From Paenibacillus foliorum (lineage in GTDB: Bacteria; Bacillota; Bacilli; Paenibacillales; NBRC-103111): DNA of 64,000 nt. The notes under the pieces were generated by a model. It searched no databases and had not been told where the DNA came from. It worked only from the letters and a program-made list of their open reading frames with translations. The translations under genes were made by a program, and so were the position numbers. Shown here in pieces: positions 27,322 through 35,785 of the stretch (positions within the stretch are counted from its first letter, which is position 1; each line of letters begins with the position of its first letter). The stretch spans positions 38,939 through 102,938 of the forward strand of contig NZ_WHOD01000050.1 of assembly GCF_013141765.1 (NCBI RefSeq). The letters run 5' to 3'.

Positions 27322-28197
27322 TTACACGCTTATTATTAAATCAAGCTTAGCCTTATCGTATATCTCTTGAAAGTTCATACCATCCTGCGGACATTCAGAA
27401 CGTCCATAGCGCAGTCTGGCCTTGACTGAGCCTTCGCGTCGAGGTCTCGACAAAAGTAAGGAATTGAATTTGTCATCCATCCATTCTATGGAGATACTTA
27501 CGTTCATTTGATCGGATCCGGTTAAGATGACCGCAAACAAACCATCGCCCAAATATCCTTTGCAATCTACATCGCGCATGACATCTCGAATTAATTCAGC
27601 AACTCGGTGTACCAGCAGCTGGGTTTGCTCATGGCCGTATTCATTCTTGAACTCTTGAAAGTATTGAACTTCGATGAGCATTAAAGTGAGTGTACGTTTA
27701 GCACGTAGTCCGCGAAATACTTCTTCTTGTAGCTTTCCCATAAACCTGGTGGAATCTGCAAAGCCCATCATCGTATCCAGTTCTATAGTTCCATCGGTGG
27801 GATAGGGTTCATCCAATTCACTGTCGGTACTGATCCCCATATTTCTCATTCCCCATGTTTTCGCCCGAGCATCATTCCTGTTAATTCCACCAACAAGCGC
27901 GTAGAAAGGGAAGACGAGTAACCAAATGATATCGTTCCAACCGATTTGGTAATGGGGATTACCCATATAAAGCATATACAGTGTGTAACATCCGTACAAA
28001 ATAACTATTATCAGACAAGCGAGCAAAGCCTCATTGACTATACGAATACAGCCCAAAACTCCTAATGATACAGCCAATATAAACCACACGTAGTTGATGG
28101 GGTATAAATGGCGTGTGAAGTATACATATAGAGTCAGAAATATAACAGCCAGCAGTTGAACAAAAGTATTAGCATATATCCGCCCCGACAAGTTCAT
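27322..28197 (-). CDS. Membrane protein with degenerate GGDEF domain, likely c-di-GMP receptor
   Basis: A 291-residue protein with about four to five hydrophobic helices in residues 8-105, then a GGDEF fold (about 150-291). The active-site motif reads GDGLF (217-221) in place of GGDEF, so cyclase activity is unlikely. The upstream RDVD (208-211) has the spacing of the inhibitory RxxD site that binds cyclic-di-GMP. This is the pattern of B. subtilis YdaK and Listeria PssE, which sit with a BcsB-like protein. GGAGAGGA precedes the ATG. The BcsB-like gene follows after 108 bp. Confidence 0.85.
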   Translation of the reverse strand: MNLSGRIYANTFVQLLAVIFLTLYVYFTRHLYPINYVWFILAVSLGVLGCIRIVNEALLACLIIVILYGCYTLYMLYMGNPHYQIGWNDIIWLLVFPFYALVGGINRNDARAKTWGMRNMGISTDSELDEPYPTDGTIELDTMMGFADSTRFMGKLQEEVFRGLRAKRTLTLMLIEVQYFQEFKNEYGHEQTQLLVHRVAELIRDVMRDVDCKGYLGDGLFAVILTGSDQMNVSISIEWMDDKFNSLLLSRPRREGSVKARLRYGRSECPQDGMNFQEIYDKAKLDLIISV

Positions 28198-28377
28198 GTT
28201 TGTTAATCCTCTCCACTTAAAATCTCTATTTCTCCATAATTATTCCTTATTCGACATAACTATTATTCCCCGTAATCTTATCAATTCCTTTTTATAGAAA
28301 TCAAGCAATAGTTAAATTTGTTAGTCATTTTTCGTACTTTTTAACATGTTTTATGTATAGGTTCCAATAAATGCCTA

Positions 28378-28386
28378 TGGTATGAT
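28378..28386 (+). promoter_or_regulatory. Candidate extended -10 promoter of the two-component/transport locus
   Basis: TGgTATGAT fits an extended -10; the -35 is poor. The cre-like site begins 14 bp further downstream, at or just after the expected start of transcription. Confidence 0.45.
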
Positions 28387-28399
28387 ATTGAACAAATAA

Positions 28400-28413
28400 T
28401 GAAAGCGATTACT
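28400..28413 (+). promoter_or_regulatory. Candidate cre (CcpA) site
   Basis: tgaaagcgattact matches TGWAANCGNTNWCA at 13 of 14 positions. It is placed just after a probable promoter, where CcpA would block transcription. Confidence 0.6.
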
Positions 28414-28435
28414 ATGTGTTAAGGTGGGGCTAAAT

Positions 28436-29992
28436 ATGCAAATAAATCCTTTGACCGTCTTGGTTGTTGACGATGAGCTGCCTTTGCGTGAGGAGCTGCG
28501 CTTATTTCCTTGGTCAGCTTGTTCGGCAGAACTGGTCGGTGAAGCGGAGAACGGGATGGAAGCATTGGAGCTATGCCGTAAACTATCTCCCGATGTGGTC
28601 ATTACAGATATAACGATGCCGATTATGGATGGAATGGAGTTATTCAGGACCATTAAGAGTGAATTTCCTCAAACGCAGGTAATATTGCTCACCTGTCACA
28701 GCGATTTTGAATATGCAAGAGATGCAATAAAGCTAGGAGCGCTGGAGTATCTCATAAAGATTTCGTTATTGGACAGTGAGCTGGAGCATGCATTGGACAG
28801 AGCTAGGCAAGCCATCGATCGTGAGAGGAACCATCGCCGCAGTGAATTGGATAAGCAGCGTTGGCAGCTTTCTATGCTGCTTTCACGGACTGGAGCAGAC
28901 GCTTCGCTCTTGGATGCTGTAAATCCCATACTTGAAAAGTGGAAGCTAGACTATCCTCTACGTTTTATTCGAATTCATCTCAATGTAAGGGCAGAGAACG
29001 AGATGTATGTGCACCACGAGCTGCAGTTTGCTTTTAGTGAGTGGGAGATTGCTTCAAGGGGGGGATATCGCTGGGTTCCATTAGGAAATACCGATTATTT
29101 GTTCTTGTTCCATTCACCTATCGATGTGCACATTCAACTTCTACATGAACAAGTGAAAAGCGCTATGGGAAGATTACAGGACGAATTAGACCAACGACTT
29201 TCCTTTGTTAGTGAAGCGGTACGTTTGTTTGCAGTAGTTAGTGAGGCGATACAAGAAGGTACGGTATTTTTATCAGAAATCAGCCATGTCCAGATACCCT
29301 TTGCGGCATTTTTTTATGACAGTTGTGAGAATGTGTATCTTCACGGGCTGGACAGCCGTGGAGCAACTGCTTCAATGAGTGAGCAGATAAGGAGTATGCT
29401 GCTAAGCGAAATGTGTGAAGCAGCAGCCCGCGGAAGAGATGAGCTTATTAACTTTGCTCGAACACGGTTTACCGAATGGGCGAACAGTTATCGTGCTGAT
29501 CCGGATGAGCTGAAGCAATGGTTGAGGGAGACTTCCAAAGAGCTGTTTAAGACCATGAGAAATGAGAAGGGGACTCTTGATAATATGCTGCAAAGGATTG
29601 CCTTGTCGCGAACCTTAACTGAGCTGACAGCGATCTTCATTCGAGAGCTTGAGGCAGCTGACGGTGTGAAGAACAGATGCCGCAAGGAGGTTGCGATGGC
29701 CAAACAGATAATTACACAGCGGTTAGGGGAGCCGATAACATTAACTTTAATCTCCGAGGAGGTTGGATTGAGTTCATTTTATTTAAGCCGTTTGTTTCGG
29801 GAGGAAGTAGGCGAATCATTCAACGAGTTCATTACTCGATTGAGGATAGACAAAGCTATACACTTATTGCAAACAACTTCCATGAAGGTATATGAGGTTG
29901 CAGAGCAGGTTGGAATACCGAGCTACCGTTATTTCTCCGTGTTGTTCCGTAATCGGACCGGTGTCGCTCCGACTGATTTCAAGAAAGGTTGA
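28436..29992 (+). CDS. YesN-type response regulator
   Basis: A 518-residue regulator. The receiver domain has the acid pair Asp12/Asp13, the phospho-acceptor Asp58 (VVITDITMP) and, unusually, YLIKIS at the conserved Lys position. A long helical middle region follows, then an AraC double HTH (about 415-518: LISEEVGLSSFYLSRLFR, VAEQVGIPSYRYFSVLFR). ATG 28436 follows AAGGTGGG; an in-frame GTG at 28424 lies inside that site. It overlaps or abuts the sensor kinase gene and lies upstream of a sugar-type ABC transporter, the usual arrangement for oligosaccharide-responsive control in Paenibacillus. Confidence 0.93.
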   Translation: MQINPLTVLVVDDELPLREELRLFPWSACSAELVGEAENGMEALELCRKLSPDVVITDITMPIMDGMELFRTIKSEFPQTQVILLTCHSDFEYARDAIKLGALEYLIKISLLDSELEHALDRARQAIDRERNHRRSELDKQRWQLSMLLSRTGADASLLDAVNPILEKWKLDYPLRFIRIHLNVRAENEMYVHHELQFAFSEWEIASRGGYRWVPLGNTDYLFLFHSPIDVHIQLLHEQVKSAMGRLQDELDQRLSFVSEAVRLFAVVSEAIQEGTVFLSEISHVQIPFAAFFYDSCENVYLHGLDSRGATASMSEQIRSMLLSEMCEAAARGRDELINFARTRFTEWANSYRADPDELKQWLRETSKELFKTMRNEKGTLDNMLQRIALSRTLTELTAIFIRELEAADGVKNRCRKEVAMAKQIITQRLGEPITLTLISEEVGLSSFYLSRLFREEVGESFNEFITRLRIDKAIHLLQTTSMKVYEVAEQVGIPSYRYFSVLFRNRTGVAPTDFKKG

Positions 29993-29997
29993 ACGGC

Positions 29998-31779
29998 ATG
30001 AAAAAAAATAGGGTTAGCTGGTTTCAAAGTCGAAGTATTGCAATCAAGCACTTTGTGTTTTTATTTGCAGGTTCACTCATATTATTCGGGCTGCTTGCCT
30101 GGAATAACTTACAGGATGCTGAGCAGCTATTCCGCAAGCAGGTGCTTACAGACGCAAAGGTCATTATTGATCGTACAAACTTATATTTGGATGCCTATTT
30201 GGATAATGTTCAAAATATACTGCTTCTGCTTTCAACGCGTGATGATCTGCTGGATGAAGGGAAGGAGCAGGAAGCGATTGAAGTGTTAAGGAAATATGCA
30301 GAGAAAAACAGCGCTTTGTATAGAACCTTATATTTGGTCCGCGCGGATGGAAAAGTGATGTCTAACTCTCAGGTATATTTAGATATCATTGGGAACACTC
30401 ATTTATCGACACTGTATAAGCAGGCTCAGAGCAATTACGGCATTATGATCAGTGAACCCTATGAATCTTCCCTGTCTGGGAAAACCGTCGCTTTCATTTT
30501 ACCCATTACTTCTAAATCAGAGGATGAAGTGAAAGGCATGGCTGTAATAGAAATCGATTTGATCCGGCTTACGAATATGCTTGCTCAATTTATGAATACA
30601 CGGAATCAGACATTTACCATTGTCACCAACAAAAATAATGTGGTCAATACGTTCGATGCAACCTGGCCCCTGTATTATTATGCGCTGCTGCCTTATAATA
30701 CGGCTGTTTTTCCTCCTGAATTAAAAAGCGCCTTTGTTTCTCAGATAAGCGAACTGCCGGTCGGAATTACCGAGTTGAATGGAGCTAAAGGTAAGCTTGT
30801 CGCGGTAAAATCAGGTATGAACAAGCTGGGCTGGTACTTCATAGCTTTTATTGAGGATAGTTACTTCTATCAAAATATCATCAGTCTTTACAACAACTAC
30901 AAGACAGCTGCGTTTGTGTGGGTGTTAATATTGTTGATCAGCTCCTATATGATGAGCCGTTATGTAACATATCCAGTGCGTATGCTGGTTGCCAAAATGG
31001 ACCGTGTGCGGGATATGGAGGTGCTCCCAAGTATTTCAGTTCAGCGTGAGGATGAAATTGGTCGACTAGCCAAGAGCTACAACGCCATGATGGAACGTAT
31101 CCATCATCTGCTGATCGAGACCAAGGAAATGGAGACGCGCAAAAATCAATATGAGCTGAAAATGCTGCAAAGCCAGATTGCCCCGCATTTTTTATATAAT
31201 ACGTTAGCTTGCATCAGTAGTTTGGCAAAACAGCAGAAAACGGATGCAGTTCGTGAGACGATCCGTTCTCTAGTCGGACTACTATCATTCAGCTTTGACA
31301 AAAGCAGTGAGTTTGTAACATTGCAGGATGAGCTGGAGGGTCTGAAAATGTACGCGCATATTCAAACGGTACGCTATGGCGCGAAGTTCAGTATTGAAAT
31401 GGATATTGCCCCGGATACGCTGGATTGCAAGATATTGAAACTTACCTTACAGCCTTTAGTGGAAAATGCAATTTTTCATGGATTGGCGCCTCAGAAGGTG
31501 CAAGGCCTTATACGTATCCGTGCTTTCGTACGCCGCGGTAAGCTATTGATAATAATTCGGGACAATGGTCTTGGAATGAGCTCGCTTCAGCTGGAGAGCG
31601 TATTTTCCGAACGGAGAAAAGCCCCCAGTAAACACCGGTTTACAGGTATAGGTATTATGAATGTGCACGAGCGTATCCGACTTCATTTTGGCGCTGAATA
31701 TGGGCTTCGTATAGCCAGTTTGCCAGAGGTTGGGACCCTAATTCGAATTAAATTGCCAGAGCTATCATTTAAAGAATAA
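29998..31779 (+). CDS. YesM-type sensor histidine kinase
   Basis: A 593-residue membrane kinase. It has an N-terminal membrane helix (about 17-37), an extracellular dCache-like sensor of about 250 residues, a second membrane helix (about 302-322), a HAMP domain (MSRYVTYPVRMLVAKMDRV onward) and a His_kinase domain with phospho-acceptor QIAPHFLYNTL (about 397). The ATP-binding domain has LVENAIFHG and GIGIMNVHERI. ATG 29998 is preferred to the TTG at 29989 that overlaps the regulator stop. It forms a pair with the upstream response regulator. Confidence 0.93.
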   Translation: MKKNRVSWFQSRSIAIKHFVFLFAGSLILFGLLAWNNLQDAEQLFRKQVLTDAKVIIDRTNLYLDAYLDNVQNILLLLSTRDDLLDEGKEQEAIEVLRKYAEKNSALYRTLYLVRADGKVMSNSQVYLDIIGNTHLSTLYKQAQSNYGIMISEPYESSLSGKTVAFILPITSKSEDEVKGMAVIEIDLIRLTNMLAQFMNTRNQTFTIVTNKNNVVNTFDATWPLYYYALLPYNTAVFPPELKSAFVSQISELPVGITELNGAKGKLVAVKSGMNKLGWYFIAFIEDSYFYQNIISLYNNYKTAAFVWVLILLISSYMMSRYVTYPVRMLVAKMDRVRDMEVLPSISVQREDEIGRLAKSYNAMMERIHHLLIETKEMETRKNQYELKMLQSQIAPHFLYNTLACISSLAKQQKTDAVRETIRSLVGLLSFSFDKSSEFVTLQDELEGLKMYAHIQTVRYGAKFSIEMDIAPDTLDCKILKLTLQPLVENAIFHGLAPQKVQGLIRIRAFVRRGKLLIIIRDNGLGMSSLQLESVFSERRKAPSKHRFTGIGIMNVHERIRLHFGAEYGLRIASLPEVGTLIRIKLPELSFKE

Positions 31780-31830
31780 CGCGTATACAAGAATTGATAC
31801 ACTTTCGCAAGATCACTGTATAGAACGAAA

Positions 31831-31844
31831 AGAAAGCGCTTGCT
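31831..31844 (+). promoter_or_regulatory. Weak candidate cre site before the transporter
   Basis: agaaagcgcttgct matches the cre consensus at 11 of 14 positions and shares the gaaagcg core with the site at 28400. Confidence 0.3.
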
Positions 31845-31976
31845 AAAATATAGTTATAGTCATTCATGACACACTTTCAGTTTGGCTCCAGCTTTATGAT
31901 TTTCTTAAGCTGAACTATTCTAAGTTAAAAAGATGTTAATTAACACTATTTTATCCGCTCATATGCTTATGAGTGC

Positions 31977-32022
31977 TATCCCTATAGCTCAGTGACTTAT
32001 GGTTATTATCCCTTTGACTCAG
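31977..32022 (+). repeat. Imperfect direct repeat, possible regulator half-sites
   Basis: tatccctatagctcag (31977-31992) and tatccctttgactcag (32007-32022) are 30 bp apart, about three helical turns. AraC-type regulators bind direct repeats, and such a regulator is encoded upstream; the link is inferred. Confidence 0.35.
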
Positions 32023-32197
32023 AAATATCAGTTCAAATTGAATTGTATCGGAAAACCAAAAGTTAAGTGTGTCCCGAAGGGACGAACACGCTGTACGCAC
32101 ATTACTTGCTAGGCAACGTCTATCGTAACTCCTCCCCAAGCACTTGAAGGGTGTCCAGAGGGCAGAGCCCTTGGAGCCCTCCCTGTAGGGAGGGTTT

Positions 32198-32258
32198 GGG
32201 TGGGTAGAAAAGAATGGGTGGGTAGAAAAGAATGGGTAGGTAGAAAAGAATGGGTGGG
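32198..32258 (+). repeat. 18-bp tandem repeat, about 3.4 copies
   Basis: Units gggtgggtagaaaagaat at 32198, 32216 and 32234 (one mismatch), and a partial unit at 32252. It ends immediately before the ribosome site of the permease gene. The frame stays open through the repeat, which makes a false upstream start. Confidence 0.9.
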
Positions 32259-32280
32259 TAAAAAAAGGAAGGGGGGCCGT

Positions 32281-33258
32281 ATGATGAGAATGGATCAGCC
32301 ATTGTCGATGGAAAGTTTATCCGCAGCCAAGCTTAAGGAATCGAAATATAAGCTCCTCGGCAAAAATGTTTGGGCACACCGCGCCTTTTACTTCATGCTG
32401 TTGCCCGGTGTTCTGTATTATGTTTTATTTCGTTACCTACCCATGTATGGGGTGATCATAGCTTTTAAAGATTTTAGCATTTTGGATGGCATTATTAGCA
32501 GCCCATGGGCAGATCCATGGTATAAGCATTTTGAAACCTTTTTCAACTCCCCGTATTTTGGCCAGCTAATGATCAACACCTGCTTAATCTCCATCTACAA
32601 ATTGATTTTTGGCATGGTGCCGCCGATTGTTATGGCCTTGCTACTTAATGAATGCCGCAATCGCTGGTTCAAAACTGTGATTCAAACCTTAACCTACATG
32701 CCGCATTTCCTTTCTTGGGTCATTATCTATGGAATTTTGATTTCCTTACTGTCTCAAAGCTCTGGGTTATTCAATCGGTGGATTGAAGATAGTGGAGGCA
32801 GTTCGATTGGCTTTATGACCTCATTGGACTATTTTCGCGGCATTCTGGTAGGCTCTGAAATTTGGAAGGATCTAGGTTGGGGAGCTATCATATACTTGGC
32901 AGCTATGACAGGAATTGACCCGACCCTATATGAAGCAGCAAGAGTGGATGGAGCAAGTCGCGTGAGAATGATTTGGCATATTACTTTGCCTGGGATTCGT
33001 AATGTCATTGTGCTGCTGCTAATTTTGAAACTAGGTCACATCATGGATGCAGGCTTCGATCAAATCTATATTTTGTATAATATTCAAGTGTATCAAGTGG
33101 CGGATATTTTAGACACATGGGTGTTCCGTACCGGTCTGCAGCAGTTAAATTTCAGTCTGGGCGCGGCCGTAGGTTTGTTCAAGTCGGCGATAGGGTTGTT
33201 TTTGGTGCTAGGCTCTAATCATCTGTCTAAGAGATGGGGGGATGAAGGAGTATGGTAA
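32281..33258 (+). CDS. Sugar ABC transporter permease, LplB type
   Basis: A 325-residue inner-membrane permease with six predicted helices and the EAA loop (YEAARVDGASRVRMIWHITLP), the contact for the ATPase. It belongs to the LplB/YteP group of oligosaccharide importers. ATG 32281 is chosen because GGAAGGGGGG lies at 32268-32277. Upstream in-frame codons back to 32200 fall in the tandem repeat and would add GRKEWV repeats with no family counterpart. It overlaps the next permease gene by 7 bp. No ATPase gene is present here, as is usual for this family, which shares a common MsmX-type ATPase (family knowledge). Confidence 0.9.
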   Translation: MMRMDQPLSMESLSAAKLKESKYKLLGKNVWAHRAFYFMLLPGVLYYVLFRYLPMYGVIIAFKDFSILDGIISSPWADPWYKHFETFFNSPYFGQLMINTCLISIYKLIFGMVPPIVMALLLNECRNRWFKTVIQTLTYMPHFLSWVIIYGILISLLSQSSGLFNRWIEDSGGSSIGFMTSLDYFRGILVGSEIWKDLGWGAIIYLAAMTGIDPTLYEAARVDGASRVRMIWHITLPGIRNVIVLLLILKLGHIMDAGFDQIYILYNIQVYQVADILDTWVFRTGLQQLNFSLGAAVGLFKSAIGLFLVLGSNHLSKRWGDEGVW

Positions 33259-34112
33259 GAGGATTTGAGGATCGGTTAATAAATACGGTTGTGTATGTGG
33301 TGCTGGGATTAGCTGGATTGGCTGCGATTTTTCCGCTAATGTATGTTGTATCCGTTTCCATTACGCCTTTTTCTGAGGTTCTTAAAAATGGCGGTTTCAT
33401 TCTGATCCCACAATCTGTGACATTCACGGCTTATCATAAGCTGTTTACCGAATCGAATATTCCACAGGCGTTCTGGATAACGATTTTCATCACTATCGTT
33501 GGAACGGTTCTCAATCTAATCTTGACCGCGCTGATGGCTTATCCGCTTAGTCGTAAGAAGCTGCCTGGGCGCATATGGCTCCTGTTTCTGGTTGTGTTTA
33601 CGATGCTGTTTAGTGGTGGCATTATACCGACTTATTTAATTGTTAAAGCGTTGGGGTTGATTGATTCAGTCTGGGCAATGATTTTGCCAAATGCGGTGTG
33701 GAGCTTTAATGTGCTCATTATGAAAAGCTTTTTTGAAAATCTTCCTGACGAATTGTTCGAATCCGCAAGAATGGACGGTGCGAAGGAATTTCGTATATTG
33801 ATGCAAATTGTCATTCCTCTGTCTGTACCTTCCTTGCTAACGATAGGCTTGTTCTATTTGGTGGGGCATTGGAATGAATTTTTTCAAGCTGTTATGTATG
33901 TGACGGATCGTACGTTATTCCCGCTCCAAGTCGTCATCCGTGAGATCCTAATGCTCACTCAACAGCCTATGGATAATGCAGAAAATATGCTGCCCACCGA
34001 AACGATGCAGATGGCTTCGGTTGTTATTGCTAGCTTGCCGGTAATCATAATTTATCCGTTTATTCAAAAGCATTTTACCAAAGGTATGCTGTTAGGCTCT
34101 GTGAAGGGTTGA
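33252..34112 (+). CDS. Sugar ABC transporter permease, LplC/YtcP type
   Basis: A 286-residue second permease of the CUT1-type pair. It has six helices, the EAA motif FESARMDGAKEFRILMQIVIP and the family's C-terminal end FTKGMLLGSVKG. AAGGAG precedes the ATG and its start overlaps the end of the first permease gene, so they are translated together. It is followed by the binding-protein gene. Confidence 0.93.
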   Translation: MVRGFEDRLINTVVYVVLGLAGLAAIFPLMYVVSVSITPFSEVLKNGGFILIPQSVTFTAYHKLFTESNIPQAFWITIFITIVGTVLNLILTALMAYPLSRKKLPGRIWLLFLVVFTMLFSGGIIPTYLIVKALGLIDSVWAMILPNAVWSFNVLIMKSFFENLPDELFESARMDGAKEFRILMQIVIPLSVPSLLTIGLFYLVGHWNEFFQAVMYVTDRTLFPLQVVIREILMLTQQPMDNAENMLPTETMQMASVVIASLPVIIIYPFIQKHFTKGMLLGSVKG

Positions 34113-34196
34113 TCGTCGGAACCGTTGCTTCGGACTGCAGCTGGAGCTAAGGCACCGCTTCAATATATAAAATGAAATATAGGGAAGGGGATTCCA

Positions 34197-35759
34197 ATGA
34201 AACAAAGAAGAGCAATTACGTTTTCTATGGCGTTTCTTATGGTTGGAGGTACACTGCTTGCAGGCTGTGGGGGCCAGAGCACGGGGACAAAGCCTGAACC
34301 TGCGGCAGCACCAGCTTCAAAGGAGGCGCCAGTTCCAGCTGCTGCTGCCAAAAGCACAGGGCCCGTGAAATTGAACATTATCGAAACCGGAGGGGGATTA
34401 CCTTCACCGGATCAGGATATTATTAAGCAAGAGCTGGATAAAGCACTGGGAACTGATTTAAATCTGACCGTGTACGCATCTCAGGATGATTACAAAAACC
34501 AATTGAATGTGCGTATGGCATCGGCCAACTTTCCTGATCTATTTGCTGTAGATAGACAACAATTGAAGCAATTTTCGGATCAGGGGTTATTATTAGATCT
34601 TACATCCTATATGGATAAGCTGAAGCCTGTTAAGGATTTTATAGGTGAGGATAGTTTGAAGAAAGGGACGATGAACGGTAAAGTGTTCGCGATTGCCAAG
34701 TCCCCGCAAATCCCTTACGATACGTACTTTGTCCGCAAGGATTGGCTGGATAAGCTGGGGATGAAAGCACCGACTACAACCGATGAGCTTTTGGAAGTGG
34801 CTAAGGCCTTTACTGACAAAGACCCCGACGGAAACGGCAAAAAGGATACGTACGGTATTACCGGCGGCAAGCTGGGAGCATTTTATACTATTTTTGGTGC
34901 TTATGGGGTTGGCTTCGATGCAGGATACCCAAGTCTTTATGTGAGGGATAATAAGCTGGTTAATGCTCTTTTCGATCCTGGCATGAAGGATGCACTCGCA
35001 TTTATTAAGAAGCTGACCGATTCGGGAGCAGTTGATCCTGAACTGTTAGCCAACTCGGGGCTGCAGCATCAGCAAAAAGCGATTAAAGGGCAAGCAGGAA
35101 TCATTTATATTGACTGGCCCAACGTGACAAAGGAACAATTTGACGAGCAGATTAAAGCTGTTAATCCGAAGGCGGAATGGATTCAAGTCGATGCGGTTAA
35201 AGGTCCGGGTGGGCTGAAATTCGCAAGCGCTTGGGATATTGGTAAAACTCCTGCCTTATATGCCATTCCAAAGGCTTTGGAGAAAAATCCGGAAAAGCTG
35301 CAAAAAGTGTTCGAGCTGTTGAACTATGTTTCCGGGAAGGATGGCTCTCCATTAGTGCAATACGGTGTAAAGGGCAAGCATTATAACCTGGATGGAAATA
35401 AAGTGATTCCTACTGATTTAATGGGTAAAGAGGGCGGATATTTCTGGCTGTATCAATTTACTGGACGTCCGGAAATGGAATATCTGCAAGTAAAGTTCGC
35501 GAAACAGACGCCTTTCATCGAATTTGCTAACAAGCAGCCAAGAATTCAGGCTTTAAACGGCTTTGTCGATTATCCGAATGGGTATAACGCAGCCGACGCA
35601 ACCCGATATATTGATGAAGAATTGGCTAAATTCATTTACGGCAAGCGGCCCTTGACTGAATATGACAGCTTTCTTAAAACCTTGGAGACATCGATGAACT
35701 ATAAAGCTTATTTGGACGCAGCTCAGAAGCAATTGAAGGATCTTGGTTATTTAAAATAA
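34197..35759 (+). CDS. Extracellular solute-binding lipoprotein (LplA type)
   Basis: A 520-residue lipoprotein with a signal ending in LLAGC (Cys24), an Ala/Pro-rich spacer and a family-1-type binding protein body (for example ASANFPDLFAVDRQQLKQ, KDPDGNGKKDTYGITGG). A DPDGNGKKD calcium-type loop is visible, as in many LplA homologues. It captures the substrate, probably an oligosaccharide, and delivers it to the two permeases. AGGGAAGGGGA precedes the ATG. Confidence 0.92.
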   Translation: MKQRRAITFSMAFLMVGGTLLAGCGGQSTGTKPEPAAAPASKEAPVPAAAAKSTGPVKLNIIETGGGLPSPDQDIIKQELDKALGTDLNLTVYASQDDYKNQLNVRMASANFPDLFAVDRQQLKQFSDQGLLLDLTSYMDKLKPVKDFIGEDSLKKGTMNGKVFAIAKSPQIPYDTYFVRKDWLDKLGMKAPTTTDELLEVAKAFTDKDPDGNGKKDTYGITGGKLGAFYTIFGAYGVGFDAGYPSLYVRDNKLVNALFDPGMKDALAFIKKLTDSGAVDPELLANSGLQHQQKAIKGQAGIIYIDWPNVTKEQFDEQIKAVNPKAEWIQVDAVKGPGGLKFASAWDIGKTPALYAIPKALEKNPEKLQKVFELLNYVSGKDGSPLVQYGVKGKHYNLDGNKVIPTDLMGKEGGYFWLYQFTGRPEMEYLQVKFAKQTPFIEFANKQPRIQALNGFVDYPNGYNAADATRYIDEELAKFIYGKRPLTEYDSFLKTLETSMNYKAYLDAAQKQLKDLGYLK

Positions 35760-35785
35760 GATTTGAGCGAAGGAGAGATGATCTA

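Larger units (their letters stand above)
31780..32280 (+). other. 501-bp non-coding region before the sugar transporter
   Basis: No credible gene. It holds a weak cre-like site (31831-31844), an imperfect direct repeat (31977-31992 and 32007-32022), small hairpins (ctcata-tgct-tatgag, 31958-31973; gtccc-gaa-gggac, 32071-32083; ccctccc-tgta-gggaggg, 32178-32195) and the 18-bp tandem repeat that runs up to the ribosome site. No terminator for the kinase gene is evident, so read-through into the transporter is possible. Confidence 0.7.

Noticed and set aside
32198..32258. CRISPR-like repeat array
   Set aside because: The 18-bp units are directly adjacent with no spacers.
32200..32280. N-terminal extension of the permease with GRKEWV repeats
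   Set aside because: It comes from the 18-bp DNA repeat; the ribosome site at 32268-32277 points to ATG 32281, and the family does not carry such an extension.
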